Positions 1 through 8,779 of a stretch of 49,757 nucleotides of DNA are shown piece after piece. Every line of letters starts with the position of its first letter. Positions within the stretch are counted from its first letter, which is position 1. The position numbers and the translations under genes are program-made. Under the pieces are notes generated by a model that did not search any database, was not told the DNA's origin, and was given only the letters and a program-made list of their open reading frames with translations. Origin of the DNA: Candidatus Rokuibacteriota bacterium (lineage in GTDB: Bacteria > Methylomirabilota > Methylomirabilia > Rokubacteriales > CSP1-6); assembly GCA_003220315.1 (NCBI GenBank), contig QHSA01000143.1:1-49757 (forward strand). Reading direction: 5' to 3'.

Positions 1-2
1 AC

Positions 3-935
3 CGGTGGCTCATGGGCCAGGCTGCCGGCGTGGCTGTGGACGCGCAGGACCACGTCTGGGTGCTCCAGCGCCCCCGCACGCTGACCGAGGAGCCGCGCTC
101 CCTCTGCTGCGTGCCGGCGCCGCCCGTCCTCGAGTTCGACCCCACCGGCAATCTCCTCCAGGCCTGGGGGGGGCCGGGGCAGGGCTACGACTGGCCGGCG
201 GTAGAGCACGGCATCTTCGTGGATTATCAGGGTCACGTCTGGATCGGTGGCAACGGCGAGCGGGATCACCAGCTTCTGAAACTCACTCGGGACGGGAAGC
301 TCGTGCTCCAGATCGGCCGGGCGGGTATGACCGGCGGCGACGGCGACACCGCGCACCTCGGGCGCCCGGCCAACGTCGCGGTGGATCCCGCGACGAACGA
401 GGTCTTCGTGGCGGACGGATACAAGAACCACCGCGTCATCGTCTTCGACGCCCAGACGGGCGCCTACAAGCGCCACTGGGGCGCCGACGGTCGCCCGCCG
501 GGCGACGCGAGCGTGAAGTCTTTCGGCAACCCGGTCCACTGCGTCCGGTTCTCCCGGGACGGGCTCCTCTATGTCTGCGACCGGAGCAACAACCGCATCC
601 AGGTCTTCAAGCGGGACGGGACCTTCGTCAAGGAATTCGTCGTCGCCCCCGCGACGCGCGGCAACGGCTCGGTGTGGGACGTGGACGTCTCGCACGACGC
701 CCCCCAGACCTGGCTCTACACCGCCGACGGCGAAAACAACCACGTGTGGACGCTCCTGCGCGAGAGCGGCCGGGTCCTGGCGAAGTTCGGGCGGAACGGG
801 CGCCAGGCCGGGCAGTTTCTCTCGGTGCACAACCTCGCGGTGGATTCCCGTGGGCACATCTACACGACCGAGGTGGGCTCCGGGAAGCGGGTGCAGAAAT
901 TCCTCTTCAAAGGCACGGTTCCGGCCGAGGAGTGA
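3..935 (+). CDS. NHL-repeat beta-propeller protein (5' end outside window)
   Basis: About 310 residues are visible in an open frame that runs off the left edge, so the real start lies upstream; the ATG at 12 is probably internal. The protein is built from NHL-type blades, each with a hydrophobic strand, an Asp/Gly turn and phrases such as VFVADGYKNHRVIVFD (about residue 135) and LYVCDRSNNRIQVF (about 190). It resembles the propeller of peptidyl-alpha-hydroxyglycine amidating lyase-like proteins common in soil bacteria. A Cys-Cys pair (LCCVPAPPVLEF) sits near residue 35. It probably acts as a binding scaffold; no catalytic function can be assigned. It lies 86 bases upstream of an ABC importer on the same strand. 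Confidence 0.8.
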   Translation, partial: RWLMGQAAGVAVDAQDHVWVLQRPRTLTEEPRSLCCVPAPPVLEFDPTGNLLQAWGGPGQGYDWPAVEHGIFVDYQGHVWIGGNGERDHQLLKLTRDGKLVLQIGRAGMTGGDGDTAHLGRPANVAVDPATNEVFVADGYKNHRVIVFDAQTGAYKRHWGADGRPPGDASVKSFGNPVHCVRFSRDGLLYVCDRSNNRIQVFKRDGTFVKEFVVAPATRGNGSVWDVDVSHDAPQTWLYTADGENNHVWTLLRESGRVLAKFGRNGRQAGQFLSVHNLAVDSRGHIYTTEVGSGKRVQKFLFKGTVPAEE

Positions 936-1021
936 CCGCGCCGACCTGACCGCGCGACCCTCTTGTCAGTCGGCGGCGACGGTGCGACACTCCCGCCACC
1001 GTCCCGAGGGAGGGGTTCGCC

Positions 1022-2362
1022 ATGATCGGACGACGCACTCTCGCCGCCGCGCTCTCCGCGCTGGTCCTCGTCCTCTCCGTCGCCCTCGCTGAGGCGGCCG
1101 ACAAGAAGGTCATCCGGCTCTGGCAGACCGAGACCGAGCCGCAGACCCTCGCGGTCCTGAACCAGATGGCCGCGGAGTACGAGAAGACGCACCCGGACGT
1201 CTCGGTCAAGATCGAGGGGCTCGCCTGGGGCGACCTGGAGAGGAAGCTCACCGCCGCGCTCGCAGCCGGCGCGCCGCCAGACGCGGCGCACGGCCAGCCG
1301 ATCACGTGCGTCTCGTTCGCGGCGAAGGGGCTCCTCCGACCGGTGGACGACCTCGCCGACTCGATCCCCAAGGACAACCTCGTCGACGCGTTCCGTAACC
1401 TCTGCCAGTGGAACGGCAAGACCTACGGCGTCGGCCACTCCCCCGCGTCGTCCGTCTTCGTCTACCGGAAGGACCTGCTCGCCCAGAAGGGCCTCAAGGT
1501 GCCGCGCACGTGGGACGAGCTCGTCCAGGTAGCCGAGGCGCTGAAGGAGGTCAGGGACGGCCAGGTCGTGCGCTGGGGGCTCACGATGACGGGGCAGCCG
1601 CTCTTCATCAACATCGCGGTCGGCGAGCTCTTGAGGACGAACGGCGGCCGGCTGTTCGACGCCGAGGGGCGCCCGACCCTCACCGAGAAGCCGGTGCTCG
1701 AGCTGCTCGACTTCTACAAGAAGCTCGGCCGCGTCCTGCCGCCCGGCTGGACGGGCCACAGCTACCTCGACACGTTCGCCAACCTCGCGAACGACAAGGC
1801 GGCGATGCTCTACCAGGCCTACGGCCGCGGCGTCGGCTACATCGAGAAGTATGCGGCCAAGGACATTGCGGATCCGGACCACTTCGCGGTCGCGGACAAG
1901 GTGGTCGGTCCCTCGGGCCGGACGCCGGCGGCGCAGCTCGACTGCGAGCCGTGGATGGTCTTCAAGGATGCCAAGGGCGGCCCCGAGGCGGTGGACTTCC
2001 TCAAGTTCTTCTTCCAGGACGAGAACTACGTCCCGTACCTGCATTCGGTGCCGATCCACCTCCTGTCGATCAAGAAGTCCACCTCTCGGAACCCGAGATA
2101 CGCGGACAACGCGATGATCCGGAAGTGGCGGCCCTGGGTGGACATGCAGGAGAAGTACTTCCGGAACGACTGGATCAAGCCGGTCCTGGTCACGGACTGG
2201 GAGGACATGAAGAAGCCCTACCTGCTCGAGGTCATGGGGTCGGGCATTCTCGTGGACATGGTGCTCGACTCGGTGAAGGGCGTGCCGTCCGCCGAGGCGG
2301 CCGCCCGGGCGCAGAAACGCGTCGAGGAGCTGCTCGCGAGCTCTGGCTACCTGAAGAAGTAG
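1022..2362 (+). CDS. ABC sugar transporter, extracellular solute-binding protein (family 1)
   Basis: A 446-residue periplasmic binding protein of the CUT1 (maltose/glycerol-3-phosphate type) class. The N-terminus is a Sec signal peptide: MIGRRT, then a hydrophobic Ala/Leu/Val run, with probable cleavage after AEA near residue 24. The mature part opens with KVIRLWQTETEPQTLAVLNQ, the typical first strand of bacterial extracellular solute-binding family 1. The length fits the family. A purine-rich ribosome site (GAGGGAGGGG) precedes the ATG. The two permease genes follow directly, so this is the substrate receptor of that importer. The substrate is not readable; sugars or sugar alcohols are the family norm. 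No ATPase gene accompanies it. Confidence 0.92.
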   Translation: MIGRRTLAAALSALVLVLSVALAEAADKKVIRLWQTETEPQTLAVLNQMAAEYEKTHPDVSVKIEGLAWGDLERKLTAALAAGAPPDAAHGQPITCVSFAAKGLLRPVDDLADSIPKDNLVDAFRNLCQWNGKTYGVGHSPASSVFVYRKDLLAQKGLKVPRTWDELVQVAEALKEVRDGQVVRWGLTMTGQPLFINIAVGELLRTNGGRLFDAEGRPTLTEKPVLELLDFYKKLGRVLPPGWTGHSYLDTFANLANDKAAMLYQAYGRGVGYIEKYAAKDIADPDHFAVADKVVGPSGRTPAAQLDCEPWMVFKDAKGGPEAVDFLKFFFQDENYVPYLHSVPIHLLSIKKSTSRNPRYADNAMIRKWRPWVDMQEKYFRNDWIKPVLVTDWEDMKKPYLLEVMGSGILVDMVLDSVKGVPSAEAAARAQKRVEELLASSGYLKK

Positions 2363-2364
2363 CG

Positions 2365-3249
2365 TTGCGTCGGCGCCTCCCGGGGGCGGTCCTGGGCGTG
2401 CTCTGGATCCTCCCGGCGCTCGTCCTGATCACGAGCCTCATCCTCTACCCGGTCGCCTACGCGATCTGGCTCTCGTTCTTCGACAAGCACTCCTTCTTCC
2501 CGGCCGAGCGCTGGGTCGGCCTCGGCAACTACGCGCGGATCGCGGGCGACGCGGAGTTCTGGGACAGCCTGTGGAAGGGGGTCGTCTATGCGGGGGCGTC
2601 GACCGGCCTCCAGCTGGTCCTCGGCCTGGCCGCGGCGCTCGTGCTCCACCAGGCCTTCCGCGGGCGGACCGCGATCCGCGCGCTCGTGCTCTTCCCGTAC
2701 ATGATCCCGACGATCGTGGCGGTCATCGTGTGGCGCTGGCTCCTCAACGAGACCTACGGCGTGGTGGACGACGTGCTCCTGCGCCTCCGGCTCGTCCGCG
2801 AGCCGGTCGTCTGGCTCGGCGTGGACCACATGATGGCCTCGCTCATCGCGGTCAGCGTCTGGCAGTTCACGCCGTTCGTCGTCGTCAGTCTGCTCGCGCG
2901 CCTGCAGACGATCCCGCTCGAGCTCGGCGAGGCGGCGCGGGTGGACGGCGCGTCCGCGTGGGCGCGGTTCCGCCACGTCACCCTGCCCCAGCTCAGGGCG
3001 GTGCTCTTCGTCGTCGTGCTCCTCCGCTCGATCTGGATGTTCACGAAGTTCGACACCGTGTGGCTCTGGGGCGAGGGCGCCGGGGCGGGGCGCGAGATCC
3101 GGACGCTGCCGATCTACGCGTACATGCGGACCTTCACCTATTACCAGGCCGGCTTCGGCGCCGCGCTCGCGGTGATCATGTTCCTCATGCTCATGGCGGC
3201 GACGCTCGTCTACTTCCGGCTCTTCTGGGGCGAGGAGGACGCGGCGTGA
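2365..3249 (+). CDS. ABC sugar transporter permease (MalF/UgpA type)
   Basis: A 294-residue inner-membrane permease with about six hydrophobic segments, beginning LPGAVLGVLWILPALVLITSLILYPVAYAIWLSF. The EAA loop that contacts the ATPase is visible as LGEAARVDGASAWARFRHVTLPQL near residue 190. The chosen start is TTG at 2365, two bases after the binding-protein stop. The open frame continues far upstream but only as antisense-like arginine-rich sequence inside the previous gene. It forms the channel with the next gene, which it overlaps by four bases. Confidence 0.9.
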   Translation: MRRRLPGAVLGVLWILPALVLITSLILYPVAYAIWLSFFDKHSFFPAERWVGLGNYARIAGDAEFWDSLWKGVVYAGASTGLQLVLGLAAALVLHQAFRGRTAIRALVLFPYMIPTIVAVIVWRWLLNETYGVVDDVLLRLRLVREPVVWLGVDHMMASLIAVSVWQFTPFVVVSLLARLQTIPLELGEAARVDGASAWARFRHVTLPQLRAVLFVVVLLRSIWMFTKFDTVWLWGEGAGAGREIRTLPIYAYMRTFTYYQAGFGAALAVIMFLMLMAATLVYFRLFWGEEDAA

Positions 3250-4073
3250 GGCGGCTCGCGTGGCGGGCGTTCGTCTACGCGGCGGCGCTCGGGCTCGCGG
3301 CCCAGGCCGTCGTGCCGCTCCTGTGGATGCTCTCCACGTCGCTCAAGCCGCCGCGCGAGGTCTTCGCCACGCCGCCGACGTTCGTGCCCGCCGCGCCGAC
3401 CCTCGAGAATTTCGTGCGCCTCGTGACGGACACCGCGTTCCTCACCTACTTCCGCAACAGCGTGGTCGTCGCGGGGCTGACGGTCGTCCTGACCATGGCG
3501 GTCGGCGCCCTCGGCGCCTACAGCCTGACGCGCTTCGCCTTCCCTGGGCGCGAGGCGGTCGCGCGGCTGGTCCTCTGCACCTACATGTTCGCGCCGATCA
3601 TGATCGTGATCCCGATCTACATCCTGGCCCGCCGGATGTCCCTCGTGAACACCCACACGGCCCTGGTGCTCGCGTACTCGTCGTTCTGCCTGCCGTTCGC
3701 GCTGTGGCTCCTGCGCGCCTTCTTCCGCTCGATCCCCGTCGAGCTCGAGGAGGCGGCGCACGTGGACGGCGCGGGGCGCGGCCGGGCGGTAATCTATATC
3801 GTGCTGCCCCTCGCGCTCCCGGGCCTGATCGCGACGTCCATCTTCACGTTCACGCTGGCGTGGAACGACTACATCTTCACGCGCATCCTGATCGCCTCGG
3901 ACGAGCTCAAGACGCTCCCCGTCGGCGTCCAGGACCTCTTCGCCGCCGCGGTCGTGGACTGGGGGCTCGTCATGGCGGCGGGCATGCTGATCACGATCCC
4001 CGCGCTCGCCTTCTTCATGGCGGTCCAACGCCATCTCGTGGCGGGCTGGGGCACGGGAGGGCTCAAGGGATGA
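3246..4073 (+). CDS. ABC sugar transporter permease (MalG/UgpE type)
   Basis: A 275-residue permease starting at GTG 3246 in a GTGA overlap with the preceding permease stop, which indicates translational coupling. It has about six membrane segments. The MalG-type N-terminal phrase LLWMLSTSLKPPREVF is present, as is the EAA loop (LEEAAHVDGAGRGRAVIYIVLPLAL, about residue 165), and the protein ends LKG as this family often does. It pairs with the 2365-3249 permease. The next gene starts inside its stop codon (ATGA). Confidence 0.9.
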   Translation: MRRLAWRAFVYAAALGLAAQAVVPLLWMLSTSLKPPREVFATPPTFVPAAPTLENFVRLVTDTAFLTYFRNSVVVAGLTVVLTMAVGALGAYSLTRFAFPGREAVARLVLCTYMFAPIMIVIPIYILARRMSLVNTHTALVLAYSSFCLPFALWLLRAFFRSIPVELEEAAHVDGAGRGRAVIYIVLPLALPGLIATSIFTFTLAWNDYIFTRILIASDELKTLPVGVQDLFAAAVVDWGLVMAAGMLITIPALAFFMAVQRHLVAGWGTGGLKG

Positions 4074-4420
4074 CGACTCGCGGGCTCCGCCACCTCGCGC
4101 TCCGGACCCGGGACCTCGGACGCACCGAGCGCTTCTATCTGGACGTCCTCGGGCTCAAGCCCGCGTTCCCACACGAGGGGATGATCTTCCTCGAGACGCC
4201 CGGGGGCCACGACCTCCTGAACTTCGTCCAGAGCCGGCGCGCGTTCGACCCCGGCGCCGGCGGCCTCGACCACTTCGGCCTGCACTTCCCGCGCGCCGAG
4301 TGGAGGAAGGTCTGCGAGCGGGTGAAGCGCGCCGGCGTGCGGATCACGGGCCGGCGCGGGCCGTCCGCGATCTACATCGAAGACCCGAACGGCTATACCG
4401 TCGAGCTCTACTGCGACTGA
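4070..4420 (+). CDS. VOC/glyoxalase-fold protein
   Basis: A 116-residue single-domain protein of the vicinal-oxygen-chelate superfamily (glyoxalase I, ring-cleaving dioxygenases, fosfomycin resistance proteins). It opens GLRHLALRTRDLGRTERFYLDVLGL, the typical first beta-alpha-beta module. Candidate metal ligands are His8, His68 (GLDHFGLHF) and Glu112 (YTVELY). It ends with the family phrase IEDPNGYTVELY. The start overlaps the permease stop (ATGA), so it is the last gene of the transporter operon. Substrate unknown; lactoylglutathione lyase activity should not be assumed. Confidence 0.85.
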   Translation: MTTRGLRHLALRTRDLGRTERFYLDVLGLKPAFPHEGMIFLETPGGHDLLNFVQSRRAFDPGAGGLDHFGLHFPRAEWRKVCERVKRAGVRITGRRGPSAIYIEDPNGYTVELYCD

Positions 4421-4421
4421 T

Positions 4422-4437
4422 CCCCGCCCGCGCGGGG
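4422..4437. terminator. hairpin between convergent genes
   Basis: A perfect 6-bp GC stem (CCCCGC/GCGGGG, 4-base loop) lies two bases after the VOC stop and before the convergent nitroreductase gene. It could act as a bidirectional terminator. There is no clear U-tract, so intrinsic termination is uncertain. Confidence 0.4.
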
Positions 4438-4462
4438 TGAACACCCTCTTGCTTCGCCACAC

Positions 4463-5623
4463 CTAGATCAGAAGGGCCTCGGCGGCGCGGCGCGGACTGA
4501 GTGCCGCCGGCCGCGTCGGGTAACCGACCCGGAAGGTCATCAACGCCTGCCAGGCCGCGTCGTCGACGAGCTCCGTGAGCGCCCGCCCGAACGTCGGCTC
4601 GATCGCCAGGACCCGCTCGCGGTCGGCGCGCTCGGTCGGCTGGTTCAGCGGCTGGAGCGCGAGTCCCCGCGCGGTCGCCTGGAGGTGCAGGCGCTGCCAC
4701 GCGCGGCCGCCCCGGAGCCGCTGAGCGTTGTCGCGCGCGTCGTGAACCGAGAGGATGCCGAATCCTGCCGCCGTGGCCACGAAGGTGTCGCGGGTCGCCG
4801 CGAGCCAGAAGCGATCGCTTCGCTCACGCGAGAGCGGCGGGAGCATCTTGGCGGCGACGCGCATGAGCGGGTCCGTCAGGTTCGCGTCGATCGTGATGCC
4901 GTCGCGGTGGCGCTGGACGTCGGCCCAGCGGAACCGGAACCAGCGGGCGCTCGCCCGGCTCTGCGCGTCGTCGGCGACGATCGCCTCGGTCGCGCGGACG
5001 ATGAGCTGGCCGAGCCGACGCCGGTCGGTGTCCGAGACGAGCCAGGAGAGCCTCGCATCGTCGCCGGCCGTGCGGGTCATCGCGTCCAGGAGGTCGGGCG
5101 GCACGGCGCGCGACCGATCATACGGACCACGATTCGTGTGCCGGTGTGGGATCGCCTCGTAGAGCTCGCTCGTCGCCCGAGGGCCCGGCGTGAGATCGAT
5201 CCGCGCCACGTGGGTCGCGTGGGCCCGATCCGGCATCAGCGCGAGCCGCCACGCGAGGCCGCGGGCGCCGGCGGCGAGGAGCAGGTTCTCGAGCGCGCAG
5301 CCGAGCCCGATGTACATCTCGCGGTGATCGGGGTCGACGGCGCCGATGTCGCGCGCCGGATCGGCGAAGAGATCGATCCGCGAGGCGCCCACCCTGAACA
5401 GCCACGGCTGGCTGTTGTGGGGATTGGCCGCGAGGATGGCCGCCCGGACCAGCGCGAGCGGTCCCTCGCTCGGGTCGCTCCGCCAGCGACGCCACGGCTC
5501 GTACGCCGGCCCCTCGCCCGCGCTCCATACCCCCTGCTCCCACGCCCGCCAGACGCCGCCCGCGGCGGCGAGCACGGCGCCGGTCCCGCCGACCTTGAGC
5601 GCTGCGCGTCGGTTGATCTTCAT
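4463..5623 (-). CDS. Nitroreductase-like protein (Acg type) with twin-arginine leader
   Basis: A 386-residue protein. The N-terminus MKINRRAALKVGGTGAVLAAAGG is a Tat-type leader (NRRAALKV), so export of a folded, flavin-carrying protein is likely. The body resembles the Acg subfamily of flavin nitroreductases: AAILAANPHNSQPWLFRVG near residue 60 matches the FMN-binding start of the fold, and HREMYIGLGCALENLLLAA follows near residue 100. It is the last gene of the seven-gene minus-strand operon, 8 bases after the UGA-containing thioredoxin gene, which suggests a linked redox job. Reaction and electron donor unknown. Confidence 0.75.
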   Translation of the reverse strand: MKINRRAALKVGGTGAVLAAAGGVWRAWEQGVWSAGEGPAYEPWRRWRSDPSEGPLALVRAAILAANPHNSQPWLFRVGASRIDLFADPARDIGAVDPDHREMYIGLGCALENLLLAAGARGLAWRLALMPDRAHATHVARIDLTPGPRATSELYEAIPHRHTNRGPYDRSRAVPPDLLDAMTRTAGDDARLSWLVSDTDRRRLGQLIVRATEAIVADDAQSRASARWFRFRWADVQRHRDGITIDANLTDPLMRVAAKMLPPLSRERSDRFWLAATRDTFVATAAGFGILSVHDARDNAQRLRGGRAWQRLHLQATARGLALQPLNQPTERADRERVLAIEPTFGRALTELVDDAAWQALMTFRVGYPTRPAALSPRRAAEALLI

Positions 5624-5631
5624 GCCACGCG

Positions 5632-7119
5632 TCAGAGACCGCGAAGGACCAGCGTGGTCACGTCACCGCTCGCGAGGCTTGCCACCCGGATCGCGTGGTT
5701 GTTGGTATCGGCGATGAAGAGGCGCCCCGCCGCAACGCTCACGCCACTCGGCTCGCTGAAGCGCGCGGCCCCCGCGGCGCCGTCGGCGTGGCCGGGCGCG
5801 CCCGCGCCGAGGAGCGTCCGGCACTCGCCGGTCCGCGGGTCGAGCCGCTTGATCTTGTGGTTGTACGTGTCGGCGACGAAGAGGACGTCGCCGTGCCAGG
5901 CGAGCCCGAGCGGGTGCTGCAGACGCACGCTCGCTGGACCGATGCCGTCCGCGTCGCCGAATTCGAAGAGCCCTTCGCCGACGATCGTCCGGATCGCCCC
6001 GCCCGGCCCGGGCTCGACCGCGCGGACCGCGCTCGCCTCGCTGTCCGCGACGTAGAGCAGCCGGCCGTCGGTCGCGAGGCCGCTCGGCTGGTTCATCGCC
6101 GCCGTCTCGCGTGGTCCGTCCTCCAGCGCCTCGCGGCCGGTCCCGGTGTGCGGCCGGATCTCGCCGCTTCCGAGCCGCATCGCCCAGAGCTGGTGCGTCC
6201 CCGCCATCGCGACGTAGAGCGTGCCGTCCAGGATCGTCAGGTCCCAGGGGGAGGAAAGCGACGTCGCGCGTGCCGGTCCGCCGACGCGCGGGCCCATGAG
6301 CTGTGCGCCCGTGCCGGCGAGCGTCGTGACGCGGCGCCGTCCGAGGTCCACGGCGCGGAGCGCGTGGTTCTCGGTGTCCGCGACGTAGAGCGTGTCGCCG
6401 TCGAGCGCGAGCCCTTGTGGCTGGTAGAAGGCGGCGTCGTCGAAGCTCCCGTCGCCCAGGCCAGGATCGCCTCGGCCGATGACCGCCTCCACCCGGCCGT
6501 CGAGATCCGCGCCGAGAATGCGGTTCCCTCCCGTGTCGCTGATGAAGAGCCGGCCGCCCGCCGCGTCGGCCAGGACCTTGCCGGGGAACCTGAGCGGCGT
6601 TGGCGCCGCGAGCCGCTCGGGCTCGAGCCCGCGGGGCCGCCGGTCGAGCACCCCCGCGGCGTCGAACTCCTCGACCATCTTCGCGATCAGGTCGTCGAAC
6701 GGCTCGAGGGGGAACTCGCCCTCGTGCCGGCCGATGACCTTGCCCTCGGGGTCGACGAACATGAGCGTGGGCCAGGCACGGACCGCATACGCCTGCCAGA
6801 CGCGGAAGTCGCGGTCGTTCACCACCGGATGGCCGACGTTGAGGCGGAGGATCGCGGCGCGGACGGCGTCGGTCTCCCGCTCGCTCAGGAACTTCGGCGA
6901 GTGCACGCCGACGACGGCGAGCTCCTGGCTCCACTTGCGCTCGAGCTTCCGCAACTGCGGAAGGATGTGCAGGCAGTTGATTCAGCAGAAGGTCCAGAAG
7001 TCGAGCAGGACCAGCTTGCCGTGCAGGTCGCGGAGGGAGAGCGGGCGCCCGGTGTTGAGCCAGTCGGCGTCGGGCGGGAAATCGGGTGCGTTGACCCGGC
7101 CGGCGAACCGCTGCGCCAT
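5632..7119 (-). CDS. Candidate selenoprotein: thioredoxin-fold / NHL six-blade propeller protein (NHLRC2-like)
   Basis: Read through one in-frame UGA (6984-6982) this is a 495-residue protein. The N-terminal thioredoxin-like domain (about 1-150) contains [10 protein letters not shown], then the UGA, then [22 protein letters not shown]2-type proteins normally have Cys-Cys-Ile-Asn-Cys here, so UGA stands exactly for the first cysteine of the CxxC redox pair (Sec46, Cys49). Six NHL blades follow, each with an LFxADTxNH-like phrase, for example [16 protein letters not shown] and [16 protein letters not shown]. The ATG at 7119 lies 18 bases after the previous gene. A caller that ignores Sec would start at TTG 6954 and lose the active site. 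The protein is probably a thiol/disulfide or persulfide oxidoreductase with a propeller platform; its partner is unknown. No signal peptide is seen. Confidence 0.87.
6946..6963 (-). promoter_or_regulatory. Candidate bacterial SECIS hairpin of the thioredoxin/NHL gene
   Basis: In the mRNA, 19-36 bases after the UGA, a perfect 7-bp stem (CUUCCGC/GCGGAAG) closes the loop AGUU. G is in the second loop position and is followed by U. The loop lies 26-29 bases after the UGA, inside the 16-37 base range used in the bacterial SECIS consensus, and SelB recognises a loop G. The hairpin is within coding sequence (Leu-Pro-Gln-Leu-Arg-Lys). An alternative stem, CAACUGC with GCAGUUG, also exists, so folding should be computed. 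Confidence 0.75.
6982..6984 (-). other. In-frame UGA, probable selenocysteine codon 46
   Basis: The codon read on the minus strand is TGA between TGC (Cys45) and ATC (Ile47). Both flanks are conserved thioredoxin-like coding sequence in one frame from ATG 7119 to the stop at 5632, so a pseudogene or frameshift is unlikely. The residue occupies the catalytic cysteine position. Confidence 0.85.
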
Positions 7120-7137
7120 CCGACCCGCCGCGGCCGC

Positions 7138-7557
7138 CTACGCGGGTGTGTGGGTGAACGGCAGGACCGCGTAACGCGCGCGCTCGACCTCGATCACGAG
7201 CACGACGCGCTCGGCCGGGTTCTGGCGGAACGGGAAGGGCCGGCGCGCGTACTTCTGCGCGACGCGGTCGATCGTCTCGAAGTCGGCGTCGGGCCGCCGC
7301 TCGACGACGCGGCCGCGGAGCTGCGCTTCCTTGTAGGGGTTGTCCATCGCGATGACGGACAGCGCGACGCGCGCGTCCCGCTTCGTGTTCTTGGCCTTGA
7401 GCGAGGCCTCGCCCGTGCAGACGAGAATCCGGTCGCCCTCGAGGTCGACCCACACCGGTGCCACCTGCGGCGAGCCGTCGGGCATCAGCGTGGCGAGATG
7501 GGCGAAGTTCGCGCCGCGCACGAGCGCCTTGATCTCGTCGGAGAGCTTCGTCGCCAT
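7138..7557 (-). CDS. PPOX-class split-barrel flavin/F420-binding protein
   Basis: A 139-residue member of the pyridoxamine 5'-phosphate oxidase-like split-barrel family. The N-terminal motif NFAHLATLMPDGSPQVAPVWVDLEGDRILVCTG and the later KNTKRDARVALSVIAMDNPYKEAQLRGRV are typical of PPOX-class F420-dependent oxidoreductases in high-GC bacteria. It probably reduces an unknown substrate with F420H2 or FMN; the cofactor cannot be read from sequence alone. It sits mid-operon between the P450 (16-base gap) and the Sec-thioredoxin gene (18-base gap). Confidence 0.85.
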   Translation of the reverse strand: MATKLSDEIKALVRGANFAHLATLMPDGSPQVAPVWVDLEGDRILVCTGEASLKAKNTKRDARVALSVIAMDNPYKEAQLRGRVVERRPDADFETIDRVAQKYARRPFPFRQNPAERVVLVIEVERARYAVLPFTHTPA

Positions 7558-7573
7558 CGGGACCTCGCCGCCG

Positions 7574-8776
7574 CTAGAACGTCACCGGCAGCGCCCTGAG
7601 CCCGCGCAGCGTCGACGATTCTCGCCAGGTCGGCGTCGCGTCGACCGCCAAGCCTGGCCGCTCGCGGAGGAGGGTGCCCAAGGCGATCTGCCCTTCGAGC
7701 CGAGCCAGGGGCGCGCCGAGACAGAAGTGGATGCCAAAGCCGAAGGCGATGTGCCGGTTGTCTCGACGCGTGATATCCAGACGGTCCGGGTCCGGGAAGT
7801 GTGCCGGGTCGCGGTTGGCCGCGCCGATCGCGGCCACGACCATCGAGCCCTTCGCGAGCGTGCGGCCGTCGACCTCGACGTCGGTGGTCGTGATGCGCGC
7901 CGTCCGCTGCACCGGGCTGTCGTACCTCAGCAACTCCTCCACCGCGCTCTGAATCAGCGCCGGATCGTCCCGCAGCCGCCCGAGCTGGTCCGGATGGCGC
8001 AGGAGGGCCAGCAACCCGTTGCCGATCAGGTTGACGGTCGTCTCATGGCCGGCGATGAAGAGCAGGACGCAGGTGGCGAGCAGCTCCCCTTCGCTCAGCG
8101 TGTCGCCGGCTTCCTCGGCGGCGATCAGCAGGCTCAGGAGATCGTCCTGAGGACGCCTGCGCCGCTCGGGGAGAAGACGGCGAAAGTAGTCGCCCAGCTC
8201 GCGACGGGCCGCCCGGCCACGCGCGACGACCTCGATGTCGGATGGCATGCCGATCGCGTCCAGGCTCCGGGCAACATCGGACGACCACTGCCGGATGACG
8301 CCCTCATCTCCCGTCGGCACGCCCAGCATCTCGCAGATCACCGTGACGGGGAGCGGATACGCGAGGTCGGTGATGACGTCCATGCCCTTCGCGTCCCGAA
8401 CCCGACCCAGCAGGCGGTGCACGATGTCCTGGATGTGCTCGCGCATGCGCTCGATCACGCGCGGCGTGAAGGCTTTGCTCACGAGCGCTCGCAGGCGGGT
8501 GTGGTCGGGCGGGTCCCGAAAGAGCATCGACCGGGGAAGGCGACTGGACTCGGCCCGGTCGTCAGCGTAGACGGCGGCGAGCATCTGCTCGAACCCGTCG
8601 CGCCCGAAGCGCGGATCGCGGAGGACCGTGAGGACGTCGTCGTACCGTGTGAGCACCCAGAACCCCATCGGGGTCTGGTACACCGGGGCGACCGCGCGCA
8701 GACGGTGATAGAACGGATACGGGTCCGCGTGGAATTCGGGGAGGTACGGGTTGAACAGCGCCTCGCCAGAAGCCAT
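7574..8776 (-). CDS. Cytochrome P450
   Basis: A 400-residue soluble bacterial P450, the usual class I length. The I-helix oxygen-binding motif is FIAGHETTVNLIGNGLLAL (about residues 240-258). The heme-binding loop is FGFGIHFCLGAPLARLEG with Cys352 as the axial thiolate. The region before it (DPAHFPDPDRLDITRRDNRH) is the canonical meander. Closest in feel to the CYP107/CYP109-type enzymes, but the substrate is unknown. No ferredoxin or reductase gene lies in the operon, so electrons must come from elsewhere. It starts 3 bases after the cupin gene stop, in the same frame. Confidence 0.95.
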   Translation of the reverse strand: MASGEALFNPYLPEFHADPYPFYHRLRAVAPVYQTPMGFWVLTRYDDVLTVLRDPRFGRDGFEQMLAAVYADDRAESSRLPRSMLFRDPPDHTRLRALVSKAFTPRVIERMREHIQDIVHRLLGRVRDAKGMDVITDLAYPLPVTVICEMLGVPTGDEGVIRQWSSDVARSLDAIGMPSDIEVVARGRAARRELGDYFRRLLPERRRRPQDDLLSLLIAAEEAGDTLSEGELLATCVLLFIAGHETTVNLIGNGLLALLRHPDQLGRLRDDPALIQSAVEELLRYDSPVQRTARITTTDVEVDGRTLAKGSMVVAAIGAANRDPAHFPDPDRLDITRRDNRHIAFGFGIHFCLGAPLARLEGQIALGTLLRERPGLAVDATPTWRESSTLRGLRALPVTF

Positions 8777-8779
8777 GCG

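Noticed and set aside
1408-2364. Upstream extension of the first permease frame
   Set aside because: The sequence is Arg/Pro/Gly-rich frame shadow of the binding protein; the conserved permease starts at TTG 2365.
3210-4034. Long minus-strand ORFs opposite the first importer
   Set aside because: Arg/Glu/His-rich composition typical of antisense frames in GC-rich genes; no family features.
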